A stretch of DNA of 55,826 nt from Bacillota bacterium. Lineage in GTDB: Bacteria; Bacillota; Clostridia; Acetivibrionales; DTU013. Position 1 is the first letter of the stretch; each line of letters opens with the position of its first letter. A program made the position numbers and the translations under genes. The notes under the pieces are model-generated. The model was not told the DNA's origin and did no database searches. It saw only the letters and a list, made by a program, of their open reading frames with translations. Shown one piece after another: positions 42,367 to 51,679 of the stretch. The stretch covers positions 1 to 55,826 of the forward strand of contig JAEZLF010000143.1 in the NCBI GenBank assembly GCA_023435925.1, given 5' to 3'.

Positions 42367-42926
42367 CATATAGCTAGTATAGCTAGGGGACGCTCCTGCT
42401 TTTTCTTTACTTCTGGTATATGCATTGATATCAGTTCTAAATCCAACAGCAAATTACAAGAGCCGTTAACACCTATCTCTAGAACACTGATCTCTTATAG
42501 CTTCTCACCAAATTCACTTATCAAATAACAATAACCACAAAATGAAAAAGCGTCATTGTTGGCGCTTTTTCATATACGACTTCAGAATTTCCGAGAAGTT
42601 TCACTTTTCTTATCCTGTTTTGTCGATTTTTACTGCCTAATTATTTTTGGAAATATTGATACTCTAATAATCTAAATCTCCTGTCATAAATATTGCTGCA
42701 TATCTTTCGAAAACGTTATTCTCATATTGCTGCTACTATTACAAAAATGTCGTATTACTACATAATTCGATATTTCTTTGTAGTTTTTTGGGGTATTAGA
42801 AAACATTTTTTTAAGCGATTCTCTTGAATCTATCATAGATGAGTCTTGGCATTTACAAACGGTACAATGCTTCTTAGCTAGGCCTAGTAGATATACCTTT
42901 TGATAATTGATTGCACTATTGAATTC
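42367..42926. other. 560-bp gene-free stretch with one terminator
   Basis: Apart from the terminator at 42543-42572 I find no reading frame with protein-like sequence, RNA gene or clear repeat. The region is AT-rich and lies between the 3' ends of manC and the RAYT gene. The part next to the RAYT gene may include that element's flanking DNA. Confidence 0.5.
42543..42572 (+). terminator. Bidirectional-type terminator between manC and the RAYT gene
   Basis: Stem TGAAAAAGCG / CGCTTTTTCA with a 10-nt loop; the A-run and T-run allow termination from either side. Confidence 0.7.
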
Positions 42927-43850
42927 TTACACCACACCTATTAAAGAGTTGTAAATATTCCGGTACTGGGTATCCTTACTTAATAGTCTAAATCCTTGAT
43001 TCGTCAATCGAGATATCCCTGACATCGACATATTTCCTATGTAATGGCACACTTTTTTGTACGTATAACCGCCTAAAACCCTCATAACATATGTCGTAAA
43101 GGCTCGAATATCGCTTGTCTCTCTGCTGTATTTTGTCCGCAGTCTTTCCGGTAACCTTTCCTTCAATATCTCGCCGATTTTTTCTATGATTTCATCTGGG
43201 GTTCGATACCTTACGATATGCTGTTTCTCGCTTTTGTATTCGTTTTCAGTGTATGCATTCACAATGTTTTGATTAATTTCCTTCATAATACCTGTATCCC
43301 ACATTGATTGAGTGAAAGCCCAGTACTTTTGTCTTGCCATATCGACGTTATTACTGAAAAGTTTCAATAAAAAACCGGTGTCAACAATACGATCAGTATC
43401 TCTCCTTTGCCCTGTATAGATACCATAAGACGAATATCTGTAAAATTCTTCTCTCCCTTCATATCCAGGCAAATCTTTTGCATTGTTATGAATATATGCC
43501 GATAAAGTAATGCTATATGTATCATTGTCTACTATAGTACTGGCAAACCTTCCTTGAAACAAATGCCCATGCCGTTTGTAGCGCTTGTTGTAATATGTAA
43601 CATATGCGGTATGAAGGCATAACATAAAAGTTGAAATATCGAATCCACAAGTGTTAATGTACAAATGAACATGATTCGACATGAGACAATAGGCGTATAT
43701 TTTGCACTGGAATTTATCAATATAACGCTTTAAAAGCATTAAATAGTAATGTTTGTCCTCATCACTCTGAAAAAGGCTAATTTCACTGATACTTCTGGAC
43801 ATCACATGATATAGCGATTCCTCCGATTTTTTTCTTGCTTTTCTCGACAT
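42927..43850 (-). CDS. RAYT/IS200-like Y1 transposase (REP-associated type)
   Basis: A 307-aa HUH-superfamily transposase. The N-terminus SEESLYHVMSRSI, the HUH pair in MSNHVHLY (H60, H62), the GHLFQGRF segment and YIHNNAK, with the probable catalytic tyrosine, are typical of REP-associated tyrosine transposases. The C-terminal 120 residues form a helix-turn-helix-like tail common in clostridial members. The start at 43850 follows GAGGTGATTTGT. RAYTs are usually single-copy and act on small palindromic repeats. GGGGACGGTCC just beyond its 5' end is a plausible recognition repeat. Confidence 0.88.
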   Translation of the reverse strand: MSRKARKKSEESLYHVMSRSISEISLFQSDEDKHYYLMLLKRYIDKFQCKIYAYCLMSNHVHLYINTCGFDISTFMLCLHTAYVTYYNKRYKRHGHLFQGRFASTIVDNDTYSITLSAYIHNNAKDLPGYEGREEFYRYSSYGIYTGQRRDTDRIVDTGFLLKLFSNNVDMARQKYWAFTQSMWDTGIMKEINQNIVNAYTENEYKSEKQHIVRYRTPDEIIEKIGEILKERLPERLRTKYSRETSDIRAFTTYVMRVLGGYTYKKVCHYIGNMSMSGISRLTNQGFRLLSKDTQYRNIYNSLIGVV

Positions 43851-43909
43851 ACAAATCACCTCATGGTATATTCTATCACACGAGGTATATATTGTAAAGA
43901 ACAAATGTT

Positions 43910-44560
43910 CTATGTAAAGGACCGTCCCCGTTCTTGCTTGTCTTCTGCCAATTGGCGGCGCAGGTAGTCGATAAACAAAATCAGCACAACGCTGCCAACC
44001 AGACCGGACAGGAAGCTCAACGCCATATTCTGCACAGGTTTGGGGCTGTCTGGCTTTGTTGCCGGTGACGCTTTATCAATGATTGACACATAATTCATTT
44101 TCAGAAGCTCCAGGGATTTAGCCTGAAAGACCTCAGCGATTTTGTTGGCAATTGCCGCAGCTACATTGGGATCTCCCTGTTCAACACCAATAGCAATCAG
44201 TCTTGTCCCTGGCCTTACCGTCACCGTGATACTATCCTTCAACTGCGCAATGGTCCTATCGCGCAGTTCCGGTATTTCACCTTGCAGCTCGTCCTTTACA
44301 GTTTGAATGATAATGCTGGATTTAACAATTTCCTGGTAATCCTTTACCAGCAAGTCACTGGCCAAAAGGTCCTGGTAAACGGCGTTGGGATTTTGGTCAA
44401 GCCCCTCATCCGCTGTTTTCAGAACATAGATCGTGGTCTCAGAACTATATACATAAGGAAAATAGTTATAACTTAAAAAAGCCATTGATCCTGTCGTGAT
44501 CACAGTAATGATCAAAATCACCCACCAATACTTCAAACACAATTTTATTTTGCGGAACAT
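43910..44560 (-). CDS. Wzz/YveK-type chain-length determinant (polysaccharide co-polymerase)
   Basis: About 216 aa with TM1 near residues 14-33, an extracellular coiled region, and TM2 near 180-200 after the proline-rich SPATKPDSPKPVQNM motif. It controls polymer length with a tyrosine kinase in Gram-positive systems; no kinase gene is adjacent. The last codons (E-R-G-R-S-F-T-stop) are supplied by a GGGGACGGTCC sequence next to the RAYT gene, so the native C-terminus may have been replaced. Start at 44560 after a G-rich ribosome-binding site. Confidence 0.85.
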   Translation of the reverse strand: MFRKIKLCLKYWWVILIITVITTGSMAFLSYNYFPYVYSSETTIYVLKTADEGLDQNPNAVYQDLLASDLLVKDYQEIVKSSIIIQTVKDELQGEIPELRDRTIAQLKDSITVTVRPGTRLIAIGVEQGDPNVAAAIANKIAEVFQAKSLELLKMNYVSIIDKASPATKPDSPKPVQNMALSFLSGLVGSVVLILFIDYLRRQLAEDKQERGRSFT

Positions 44561-44614
44561 AACACCCACCCCCTAAAATAAAAATAACCTTTCTAACTGT
44601 TCAGCCACTTACAC

Positions 44615-45811
44615 TTACAAACGAAACACCTTTCGATATGCTCGATACAAATTCTCTTTTTCATATTTCCATTCCAATTGATTCTTCACCCTGTCATATC
44701 CAAAAGCGCCCATTTCCCTTCGCTTCTCCGGATCCTCCAAAAGCTCAAGAATCTTCTGCGCCATATCCATCGCGTCATTCGGTTTTGCATACAATGAGGC
44801 TTCCTGCGCCGAAAATCTGCCCTCATCCATATCAAACTGAACAATCGGCTTTGCAAGAGCCATATACTCCATAATTTTGTTCATGGTAGACTTCCTGTTC
44901 ATATCATTATATTCATCAGGATTCACACACACATCAGCAGTATTCAGTGCCTCCAGCAGCTGTTGATCCGGCACTCTGCCCGTGAATGTAAAATAATCCG
45001 CAACTCCCTTTTCATCGGCCAGAGCCTTGATATTGTCCAGTTCCGTGCCCCCTCCCACACAGATAAAATGCACATCCTGCCGCTGCTTATCCTTCACAAT
45101 ATATTGAGCAGCATCAATCAGATAGTTGAGGCCTTCCTGCTTGCCAATCACGCCGACATAGCCAACCAGGTACTTCCTTCCTTTTTTCAGGCTCTCAACC
45201 GGCGGTATAATTTTCAGCCGTTCAAGGCTGGGTCCGCTTCTGACAACAAAAACATCCTCGGGCTTCTTCCCGCCCCGCTTTATCGCTATATCCTTGTAGG
45301 ACTCGTTGGTAGCAATCGATATTCTGGCACTTCGAAAGGTTCTTCTTTCAAAAAACAACATCATGTTGTACAAAAAATCTCTCCTGCCAAATTTGGCTTC
45401 ATACAGCTCGGGATTGATGTCATGATGATCAAATACAAACTGCTTCCCCAGCAGCTTGAACGGAAGCGCCACAAGAAAAATCAAATCCGGGGGATTGCAG
45501 GCATGTATCACATCAAAGCCCCTGGTGAAAAGACACTTAATTGCCAGCACAAACTCCCAGAAAAGTGCTGCCAGATATTCCGCCAAATATCCTGCTGCCC
45601 CATCTGCCTCCTTTGGAAGAGAGTGGCGGTATATGGCGATATCCTCAATCATTTCAAACTTTTTCTCGTATCCCTTTCCCGTCGGACAGATAATGGATAC
45701 TGTGGCACCTTGGTCCCTTAAAGCTGTCGCTTCCTGCCAAACCCTTCTGTCAAATGGTGAAGGAAGATTTTCTACGATGATCAATATCTTTTTACCAGCT
45801 AATTCCTTCAT
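44615..45811 (-). CDS. GT4 glycosyltransferase (WbuB/WcaI-like)
   Basis: A 398-aa GT-B enzyme. N-terminal donor-independent domain begins KILIIVENLPSPFDRRVWQEA, a sequence typical of WbuB-like transferases; the C-terminal domain has GYVGVIGKQEGLNYLIDAA and DVCVNPDEYNDMNRKSTMNKIMEYMALAKPIV with the nucleotide-sugar glutamate. The start at 45811 follows GAGGGATAATT and lies inside the end of the dehydrogenase gene (20-nt overlap). Adds a sugar to the lipid-linked repeat; specificity unknown. Confidence 0.88.
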   Translation of the reverse strand: MKELAGKKILIIVENLPSPFDRRVWQEATALRDQGATVSIICPTGKGYEKKFEMIEDIAIYRHSLPKEADGAAGYLAEYLAALFWEFVLAIKCLFTRGFDVIHACNPPDLIFLVALPFKLLGKQFVFDHHDINPELYEAKFGRRDFLYNMMLFFERRTFRSARISIATNESYKDIAIKRGGKKPEDVFVVRSGPSLERLKIIPPVESLKKGRKYLVGYVGVIGKQEGLNYLIDAAQYIVKDKQRQDVHFICVGGGTELDNIKALADEKGVADYFTFTGRVPDQQLLEALNTADVCVNPDEYNDMNRKSTMNKIMEYMALAKPIVQFDMDEGRFSAQEASLYAKPNDAMDMAQKILELLEDPEKRREMGAFGYDRVKNQLEWKYEKENLYRAYRKVFRL

Positions 45812-47105
45812 AATTATCCCTCGCATTTGAAATGTCACCAATCCTGACAAGGTCGAATATCTTCTGATCCGGTCTCGCATCCGTTAAGATTCTTTCAAAT
45901 TCCTTTTCTTTGTTCCCGATGATAATGACCTCTCGGTCCGTTAAGAGATCGTCCAAAGAATCTACCATCAGTGTTGATATGTGAGGGATTTTTTCCGTAA
46001 TATATTCCTTATTCGCACCAATTAATCGTGAGAGATATACATTCCGGTCATATAGCTTCAAATCATAGCCCTTACCCAGCAATATCTCAATCAGCTCTAC
46101 CAGTGGGCTTTCTCTCAGGTCATCCGTACCTTCCTTGAAACTAAACCCCGCTATACCGATCTTTCTCTTACCGAACTCTATAATCTTTTTTGATGCATTC
46201 GTCACCTGCATTGTATTACTTACCATCAATGAGTTTAAAAGCGGTGTCTCAACATCATGCATTCTTGCCAGGCAGCTGATCGCCCGCAGATCCTTCGGCA
46301 GGCACGATCCGCCAAACGCAAAGCCAGGTTTCAGATATGTGGTTGAAATGTTCAGCTTAGTGTCCTTCATAAATATGTTCATGACCTGATGGCTATCCAA
46401 TCCCAGGTTTTTACAAAGCATACCGATTTCATTGGCAAAGGTAATTTTAAGAGCATGGAAATTGTTATCCACATACTTCACCATTTCTGCTACTTCAATG
46501 TCCGTGACGATTTTCTCTCCTGTCACATCCCCATAGATCGAAAGTATTTTTTGCGCCACCTCTTCTGAATCAGCTCCTACAACTGTTTTAGGCGGGTTAT
46601 AGAAATCAAAAACAGCCGTAGATTCTCTCAGGAATTCCGGGTTAAAAGCGACATAAAACCCCTCTCCGTTCTTCTTGCCTGAGGCTTCCTCCAGCAACGG
46701 AATTACAATCCCTCTCATCGTGCCGGGTATCATGGTGCTTCTAAAAATCAAAATATGCTTTCCTTCTTTTTCTTTTATACTGGCACCAATCTCCTTGCAG
46801 ACCGCCTCCAGATACCGCGTATCCAGGCATCCGTTTGACCGGCTTGGTGTTCCCACACAAATAATGGACATTTCCGTTTCATGGATGGCTTCTCCAGTGT
46901 TTGTTGTCCCCCGGATCAGCCCATTCTTTCTGTTTTTCTCCAGCAGCTCGGGAAGCTCCTTCTCAATAATGGGTGACAGCCCGTCATTGAGCATCTGCAC
47001 CTTTACTTCGTTTATATCCACACCGATTACCTTATGTCCCATGGATGCAAGACAACCGGCAGTGACAACTCCGACATACCCCAAACCAAAAATACTGATA
47101 TTCAT
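45792..47105 (-). CDS. UDP-glucose/GDP-mannose 6-dehydrogenase family protein, AlgD-like
   Basis: A 437-aa NAD-dependent dehydrogenase oxidising a nucleotide sugar to its uronate. The Rossmann motif is GLGYVGVVTAGCLA, the catalytic-cysteine motif GFAFGGSCLPKDLRA, and the C-terminal part has KEGTDDLRESP. The GFAFGGSCLPKD form is closer to GDP-mannose dehydrogenases (AlgD) than to standard UDP-glucose dehydrogenases (GPGFGGSCFPKD). Together with manC this suggests GDP-mannuronate, but the substrate call is inferential. Start follows AGGAAGTG. Confidence 0.85.
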   Translation of the reverse strand: MNISIFGLGYVGVVTAGCLASMGHKVIGVDINEVKVQMLNDGLSPIIEKELPELLEKNRKNGLIRGTTNTGEAIHETEMSIICVGTPSRSNGCLDTRYLEAVCKEIGASIKEKEGKHILIFRSTMIPGTMRGIVIPLLEEASGKKNGEGFYVAFNPEFLRESTAVFDFYNPPKTVVGADSEEVAQKILSIYGDVTGEKIVTDIEVAEMVKYVDNNFHALKITFANEIGMLCKNLGLDSHQVMNIFMKDTKLNISTTYLKPGFAFGGSCLPKDLRAISCLARMHDVETPLLNSLMVSNTMQVTNASKKIIEFGKRKIGIAGFSFKEGTDDLRESPLVELIEILLGKGYDLKLYDRNVYLSRLIGANKEYITEKIPHISTLMVDSLDDLLTDREVIIIGNKEKEFERILTDARPDQKIFDLVRIGDISNARDNYEGISW

Positions 47106-47267
47106 AACACTTCCTCCTTAGCTTCACTCATTGTTTTTCATTTAGCATGCTTTTGGCTGTCCTTCCGGAGCGGTTACGACTGCCCTTCCGACATGTCTTT
47201 AACTGTACTTCAAGCATGCTAAACTGTACTTCTTATTCATTCATTTGGTGATAATAACCAACATTTC

Positions 47268-49217
47268 TTACTTCTGAAACAAAATTGCGAATCTTGTAAC
47301 TGCTTTTACAGAACCGTCTATATATTTACATAGCTTTATGGTTGTCGTCGGAACCTTTACATCATAAGACGGAGAATACCAACCCAGTGGGATTTCCTCG
47401 CTGCCTCTGAAAATCTGAAGGTCCAGGTTTTTATCTGTTTCAAACCGGCAAATCCCTTTATCAAAATGGATCTCTTGCATTTCTCCTTTTTCTTCAATCC
47501 GGCAGTCCGGATGCAAATGAAAGAAAAGCTCCAGATAATGTCTGCCTTCACCGATGATTACGTCTTCAATCTCCCAGATGTCTTGTTCCTGAATGAATTG
47601 CACCTTCCTCACATGCAAGACGCCTTTTTTAAGACGTTTATAGCCATCATGCGTGCCTTTGACCATCCGATATGGATCATGCTCAATCATTTTCGCCTCA
47701 GCCTTACTGCTCCACATGAAGTTACCTGCCATGTTCGACTGGTCTAAGCCATCCACTCGGACAGTATTATGAGCTGCGGTACTCCTGAAATAGTTCCGCC
47801 ACCTTTGATCTGCATGGTAGGCAAAGGTACCCGGGTCAATAAATATGCGGCTGCCGCCTGCCGAAAAATTGAAAGACAGCGCATCAGCATGACCATGTGC
47901 AGCTAATGACAGGTATCCCAAGCTGCCGCAGTCAAAAATCAGCTTCTGCTCTGTAGATTTATAGAAATCCGTACCTAAAATGTAATAGCCTCCGTCCTGA
48001 AAGGAGTCGGGCAATGCCTTCCGCAACTCCGAATCGGTTTTCGGTCGGAATCCATCTCTATGTATACCGCCCAAATTTAGTAAAACCGACGTCTTATAGT
48101 CCTCATCCGTAGCTTTGAATAATTCCTTTCTTTTAAAAAGAACAGCTCCCGTATTCAATAAAGAACGATAAGCCCCGATCTCTTTTTGAAGCAAATCCAC
48201 CACATAGCCGTCATCTTCATCACCGATCTGAGGTAAATTGCCTTCGGCATCCTCTAAAGCTGCGAGATAGGTCAGCATCCTTTCAATAACATGCCAGTAT
48301 TCCGTTGGGAACTGAACCTGGTTAGCTTCACCGGCCAAGCCTGAAATCAGTAAAAAATCCAGCACAAATTGTTGGTAAGAGATGGCCTGCTCCCTATTCA
48401 CCCCATCCGGATAGTTTTGCTTCCGGCTTTCCCGGGTCAAAATCCTGTAAGCCTTCTTGCCCCAATTCTTTGAGGCTTTGAACCGAGGCATTGCTACGCT
48501 TGCAACAAAAAGTCCTGCCACTTCACCGATTAAGTGGTTGTTTGCAGAGGAAAACCGGCTCAGATTTCTGTTAATAAACCAGCAATGCTGGTATACTGAG
48601 TCCAGCCATCTTTTGGAAAGCTCCGGTTTGATATCGTCACCAAGAATATGCCAGCAAATTGTCCAGTTAATCAACCGGATTCCCAGTTCCAAAGAGCTTG
48701 ACCAGTTTACTCCCAGCATGAATGGATTTTGCTGAAGCCATTCGGACAGCAGCTGCTCAAATCTCTCCAGGTACCTGACTTCCTTAGTTTGCCGGTACGC
48801 CAGTGCAAGCGGTACTAAAAACAAATGCCTGTTCAACTCCCAGATATACTTAATATCTCCGATTTTCTCGCTGTCCCTGTAATTGATGCTTTTCCCGAAC
48901 AACTCCTTCGGAGCCGACCTCCCGCTTTTGTAATCCCTGTGGTAATCAATGGGTCCCTGTATTTTAAAATCCGTTAAGGCGAACAAATTAAACCGGCCCT
49001 CACAAATGTGATCCGCTTTTCGAATCAGATCTTCATCCTTCTTAAACGTAACTGGGATACTGAATAATTTATATTCTTCATTCACAATGCTCCTGTCAAA
49101 GTAATAGTGGTTATACAGTGCCTTCTCTGTCTGAGTCTGAAGCTTTTGCACCACTCTGAACAGTATTTCAGCAGGAGACATTCTTCGTAGTCTGTTGATG
49201 AAAAAGCCTGAAATCAT
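47268..49217 (-). CDS. Heparinase II/III-family polysaccharide lyase-like protein
   Basis: A 649-aa protein of the PL12/PL15-like fold. An N-terminal alpha-toroid domain (about 20-340: WELNRHLFLVPLALAY, GVNWSSSLELGIRLINW, SSANNHLIGE) precedes the heparinase II/III beta domain (LAAHGHADALSFNFSAGGSRIFIDPGTFAYH, then RSTAAHNTVRVDG). No signal peptide is evident, as in many homologues in polysaccharide operons. Eliminative cleavage of uronate-containing polymer fits the neighbouring dehydrogenase. It may edit or release the polymer made here. The start at 49217 follows AAAGGAGG. Confidence 0.88.
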   Translation of the reverse strand: MISGFFINRLRRMSPAEILFRVVQKLQTQTEKALYNHYYFDRSIVNEEYKLFSIPVTFKKDEDLIRKADHICEGRFNLFALTDFKIQGPIDYHRDYKSGRSAPKELFGKSINYRDSEKIGDIKYIWELNRHLFLVPLALAYRQTKEVRYLERFEQLLSEWLQQNPFMLGVNWSSSLELGIRLINWTICWHILGDDIKPELSKRWLDSVYQHCWFINRNLSRFSSANNHLIGEVAGLFVASVAMPRFKASKNWGKKAYRILTRESRKQNYPDGVNREQAISYQQFVLDFLLISGLAGEANQVQFPTEYWHVIERMLTYLAALEDAEGNLPQIGDEDDGYVVDLLQKEIGAYRSLLNTGAVLFKRKELFKATDEDYKTSVLLNLGGIHRDGFRPKTDSELRKALPDSFQDGGYYILGTDFYKSTEQKLIFDCGSLGYLSLAAHGHADALSFNFSAGGSRIFIDPGTFAYHADQRWRNYFRSTAAHNTVRVDGLDQSNMAGNFMWSSKAEAKMIEHDPYRMVKGTHDGYKRLKKGVLHVRKVQFIQEQDIWEIEDVIIGEGRHYLELFFHLHPDCRIEEKGEMQEIHFDKGICRFETDKNLDLQIFRGSEEIPLGWYSPSYDVKVPTTTIKLCKYIDGSVKAVTRFAILFQK

Positions 49218-49335
49218 TAACACCTCCTTTCTTTGAACAACGCCTCAATCCCTCGCCTCTTGGCTCTTTTGTTTTTGCAAAAAGCCCTGGTGACGGTTTT
49301 TTTTTGAGAACACATCCTTTCGGTATCTCTGGCTA

Positions 49336-50394
49336 TCACAGCTGCCTGTAGAGCTCTTCCAATTGAAGCCGGATTTTTTCGACTGAAAACTTTGCTTTCG
49401 CAATAGCAAGACTTTGCTTACCCATCTGTTCAATAAGCTCCGGAGCTGTCAGCAAAACCCTTATTCTGTCTGCCAGTGATTCTATGTCTCCTGGCTCAAC
49501 TAAGAATCCGTTTCTTCCCTCTTCAACGATCTCAGGTATTCCACCAACTTTTGTAGAAACAATCGGCAAGCCCTTGCCAACAGCCTCCAGAAGAGACATC
49601 GGCAGTCCCTCTGCATAGGATGGAAGCACCATGATATCAGCATTTTCATATAATTCATTGATTTTAGAATGAGGTACCCAGCTGCCAACCTTGATGATAT
49701 CCTGTAAGCCCTTCGATTTAACCATTTCTCTGACCCTGTTCAATTCTCCATCCCCATATAAATGAAGAGAAAAGTCAATACCCCTTAATCTTGCTGCTGC
49801 CTGTAATAGATCATAAACACCCTTACGCTGCCCCAATCTGCCCATGAACAGGATCTGGATCCCCGATTTGCGATAAGCTTTAACAAAGCCGCTTTGATAG
49901 GTTGAGGTTGGGTTATAAATGATTAGGAGCTTTTCTTTTGGTACAAGCTTCTCAAAGTAGGAATACCAGTACTCAGAAAGCACTACCACCCGGTCTGCCC
50001 TATTAAAAAGACGGACAATTTTGCTTCTTCCCCTCTGTGGAGAATTTTCAATAAACTGGTCAAACATTGCGCCATGAACATGAAGGATGGTTTTGTGACG
50101 AAAAGCCATGCAAATTCCCGCAAGAATGGATTTCCGCAAATAGCTGCCCTTGGATGCTACATGTATGTGGAAGATTGGTTGAGCTGCGAAGATGCTAATG
50201 AAAAACACCCTAAACAAAGCACTGGCAAAGTATAGAACATCCAATATGCGGTTTTTGCCGGAATAGGATGCGATAAAGCTTAAATTCAGCTCATTCTGAA
50301 AGCTCCTGTTGTATATCTCCAGAACCGATGAAATTCCTCCCTGTGTTTTCAAGGACGGCCCAATCATATATATCTTTGCTTTATTATCCGGCAT
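49336..50394 (-). CDS. GT4 glycosyltransferase A
   Basis: A 352-aa GT-B enzyme: IYMIGPSLKTQGGISSV near the N-terminus, FMGRLGQRKGVYDLLQAA at the start of the donor domain, and VLPSYAEGLPMSLLEAVGKGLPIVSTKVGGIPEIV with the donor-binding glutamates. The start at 50394 follows GGGGTGAGG; the frame upstream is open only because the preceding DNA is a biased repeat. It is paralogous along its full length to the next upstream gene. Confidence 0.88.
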   Translation of the reverse strand: MPDNKAKIYMIGPSLKTQGGISSVLEIYNRSFQNELNLSFIASYSGKNRILDVLYFASALFRVFFISIFAAQPIFHIHVASKGSYLRKSILAGICMAFRHKTILHVHGAMFDQFIENSPQRGRSKIVRLFNRADRVVVLSEYWYSYFEKLVPKEKLLIIYNPTSTYQSGFVKAYRKSGIQILFMGRLGQRKGVYDLLQAAARLRGIDFSLHLYGDGELNRVREMVKSKGLQDIIKVGSWVPHSKINELYENADIMVLPSYAEGLPMSLLEAVGKGLPIVSTKVGGIPEIVEEGRNGFLVEPGDIESLADRIRVLLTAPELIEQMGKQSLAIAKAKFSVEKIRLQLEELYRQL

Positions 50395-50447
50395 AACCTC
50401 ACCCCACTCAACTGCAGCAGATTTTTTGCATCCAACCTGCATCGTTT

Positions 50448-50600
50448 TTGCTCTCGCATGTCGCCTATCGCCTCTTACTACTTCTTGCCGCCACTTCTGC
50501 GCTCGCTGCCTACCGCTTCTCGCCGCCACCACTTCCGCTCTTGCCGCCACCACTTCCGCTCTTGCCGCCTCTTACCGCTTTTGCCCTCTCGCGGCTTCCC
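50448..50600. repeat. Pyrimidine-rich, GC-rich simple repeat between two paralogous GT4 genes
   Basis: The stretch consists of degenerate CCGCC/CTTCC/GCTCT units. Two 21-bp tandem copies containing CCGCCACCACTTCCGCTC lie at 50521-50541 and 50542-50562, and looser copies surround them. The plus strand is almost all C/T with G in GCC; composition is unlike the neighbouring genes. Reading frames exist on both strands only because stop codons are rare in such sequence; I see no gene. Confidence 0.75.
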
Positions 50601-50602
50601 GT

Positions 50603-51679
50603 TCAGCCCTGCTCCTGCTGCAGTGTGCTGTACAACTCACGAAGCATTTCTCCGTTTTTCTCTACGGAGAACTTTTCAGTGGCAAGCTTGTAGCTGTTTT
50701 CTCCCATTTCTTCCCGTAATGGAGCATTGCAAATCAACATTTTCATTTTCTCCGCCAGCCCCTCAATATCTCCCGGTACTATGATAAACCCGTTTCTCCC
50801 GTCGATAACTGCCTCAGGAATACCACCTACATTGGTTGCTATGACAGGGATTCCCTTCCCGATTGCCTCCAGGACCGACATCGGCAAGCCTTCTGCATAA
50901 GAGGGCAAAACCAGGATATCCGATGCATCATACAGCGCTCCGATTGCATCATGGGGCACCCAATCCTCTACGCTGACCTTATCTGGCAGGTTTCTGGCTT
51001 TCACCAGACTCCTTACCTGATCTCCTTCACCATCGCCTGCCATTTTGACTTCAAAGTTGAGGTGCCTGATTTTCTGAACGGCTTCTATCAGGTCATATGC
51101 GCCCTTCCGCTCGCCAATCCTCCCGATAAATAAGACCTTCACTTTTGAATGGTTCCTCTTCATAACGCGAGACTTGACAGTAGCTGACGGATTAACAATC
51201 ACACAGATTTTTTCCGGTGGTACGAATCTTGAAAAATACTCCTTCCAGTTGCCGGATAACACAACAAGGCTATCCACCTTATTCAGCAGCCGGATGATAA
51301 TATTTCGCCGCCAGCCCTTTGCTTCATCCAGAAATGCATCAAAATCTGCTCCGTGTATATGGAAAATGACCTTCCTGTGAAATGCCATGCACAATCTGGC
51401 TATCATCGATTTCCTGAGAAAACTGCCGTAAGTCGATGAATGTATATGAAAAACAGCCCGCTTCCCTGATAAACAAATGAAAAATATGCGCAGCAGTGCT
51501 ACTGCAAAATAGCACAAATCCAGCATTCGCGAATTTCCGGAATAGGACGGAATAAACCTCATATGATGCGAATCTCTGAAATGGTTGTAATAAATCAGCA
51601 GTACAGACGATATTCCTCCCCTGGTCCCGAAGGATGGGCCTACGATATACACAATGCTATTTTCAATTTTATCATTCAT
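50603..51679 (-). CDS. GT4 glycosyltransferase B (paralogue of A)
   Basis: A 358-aa GT-B enzyme with the same blocks as its neighbour: YIVGPSFGTRGGISSVLLIYY, LFIGRIGERKGAYDLIEA, LPSYAEGLPMSVLEAIGKGIPVIATNVGGIPE. The start at 51679 follows GGGGGTGAGG and overlaps the CapK-like gene upstream by 8 nt. The two paralogues probably add successive sugars of the repeat unit. Confidence 0.88.
   Translation of the reverse strand: MNDKIENSIVYIVGPSFGTRGGISSVLLIYYNHFRDSHHMRFIPSYSGNSRMLDLCYFAVALLRIFFICLSGKRAVFHIHSSTYGSFLRKSMIARLCMAFHRKVIFHIHGADFDAFLDEAKGWRRNIIIRLLNKVDSLVVLSGNWKEYFSRFVPPEKICVIVNPSATVKSRVMKRNHSKVKVLFIGRIGERKGAYDLIEAVQKIRHLNFEVKMAGDGEGDQVRSLVKARNLPDKVSVEDWVPHDAIGALYDASDILVLPSYAEGLPMSVLEAIGKGIPVIATNVGGIPEAVIDGRNGFIIVPGDIEGLAEKMKMLICNAPLREEMGENSYKLATEKFSVEKNGEMLRELYSTLQQEQG

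Noticed and set aside
50309..50784. Long plus-strand open frames rich in Pro, Leu and Ser near 50.3-50.8 kb
   Set aside because: They arise from the biased C/T repeat and from the antisense of glycosyltransferase genes; no plausible start or domain.
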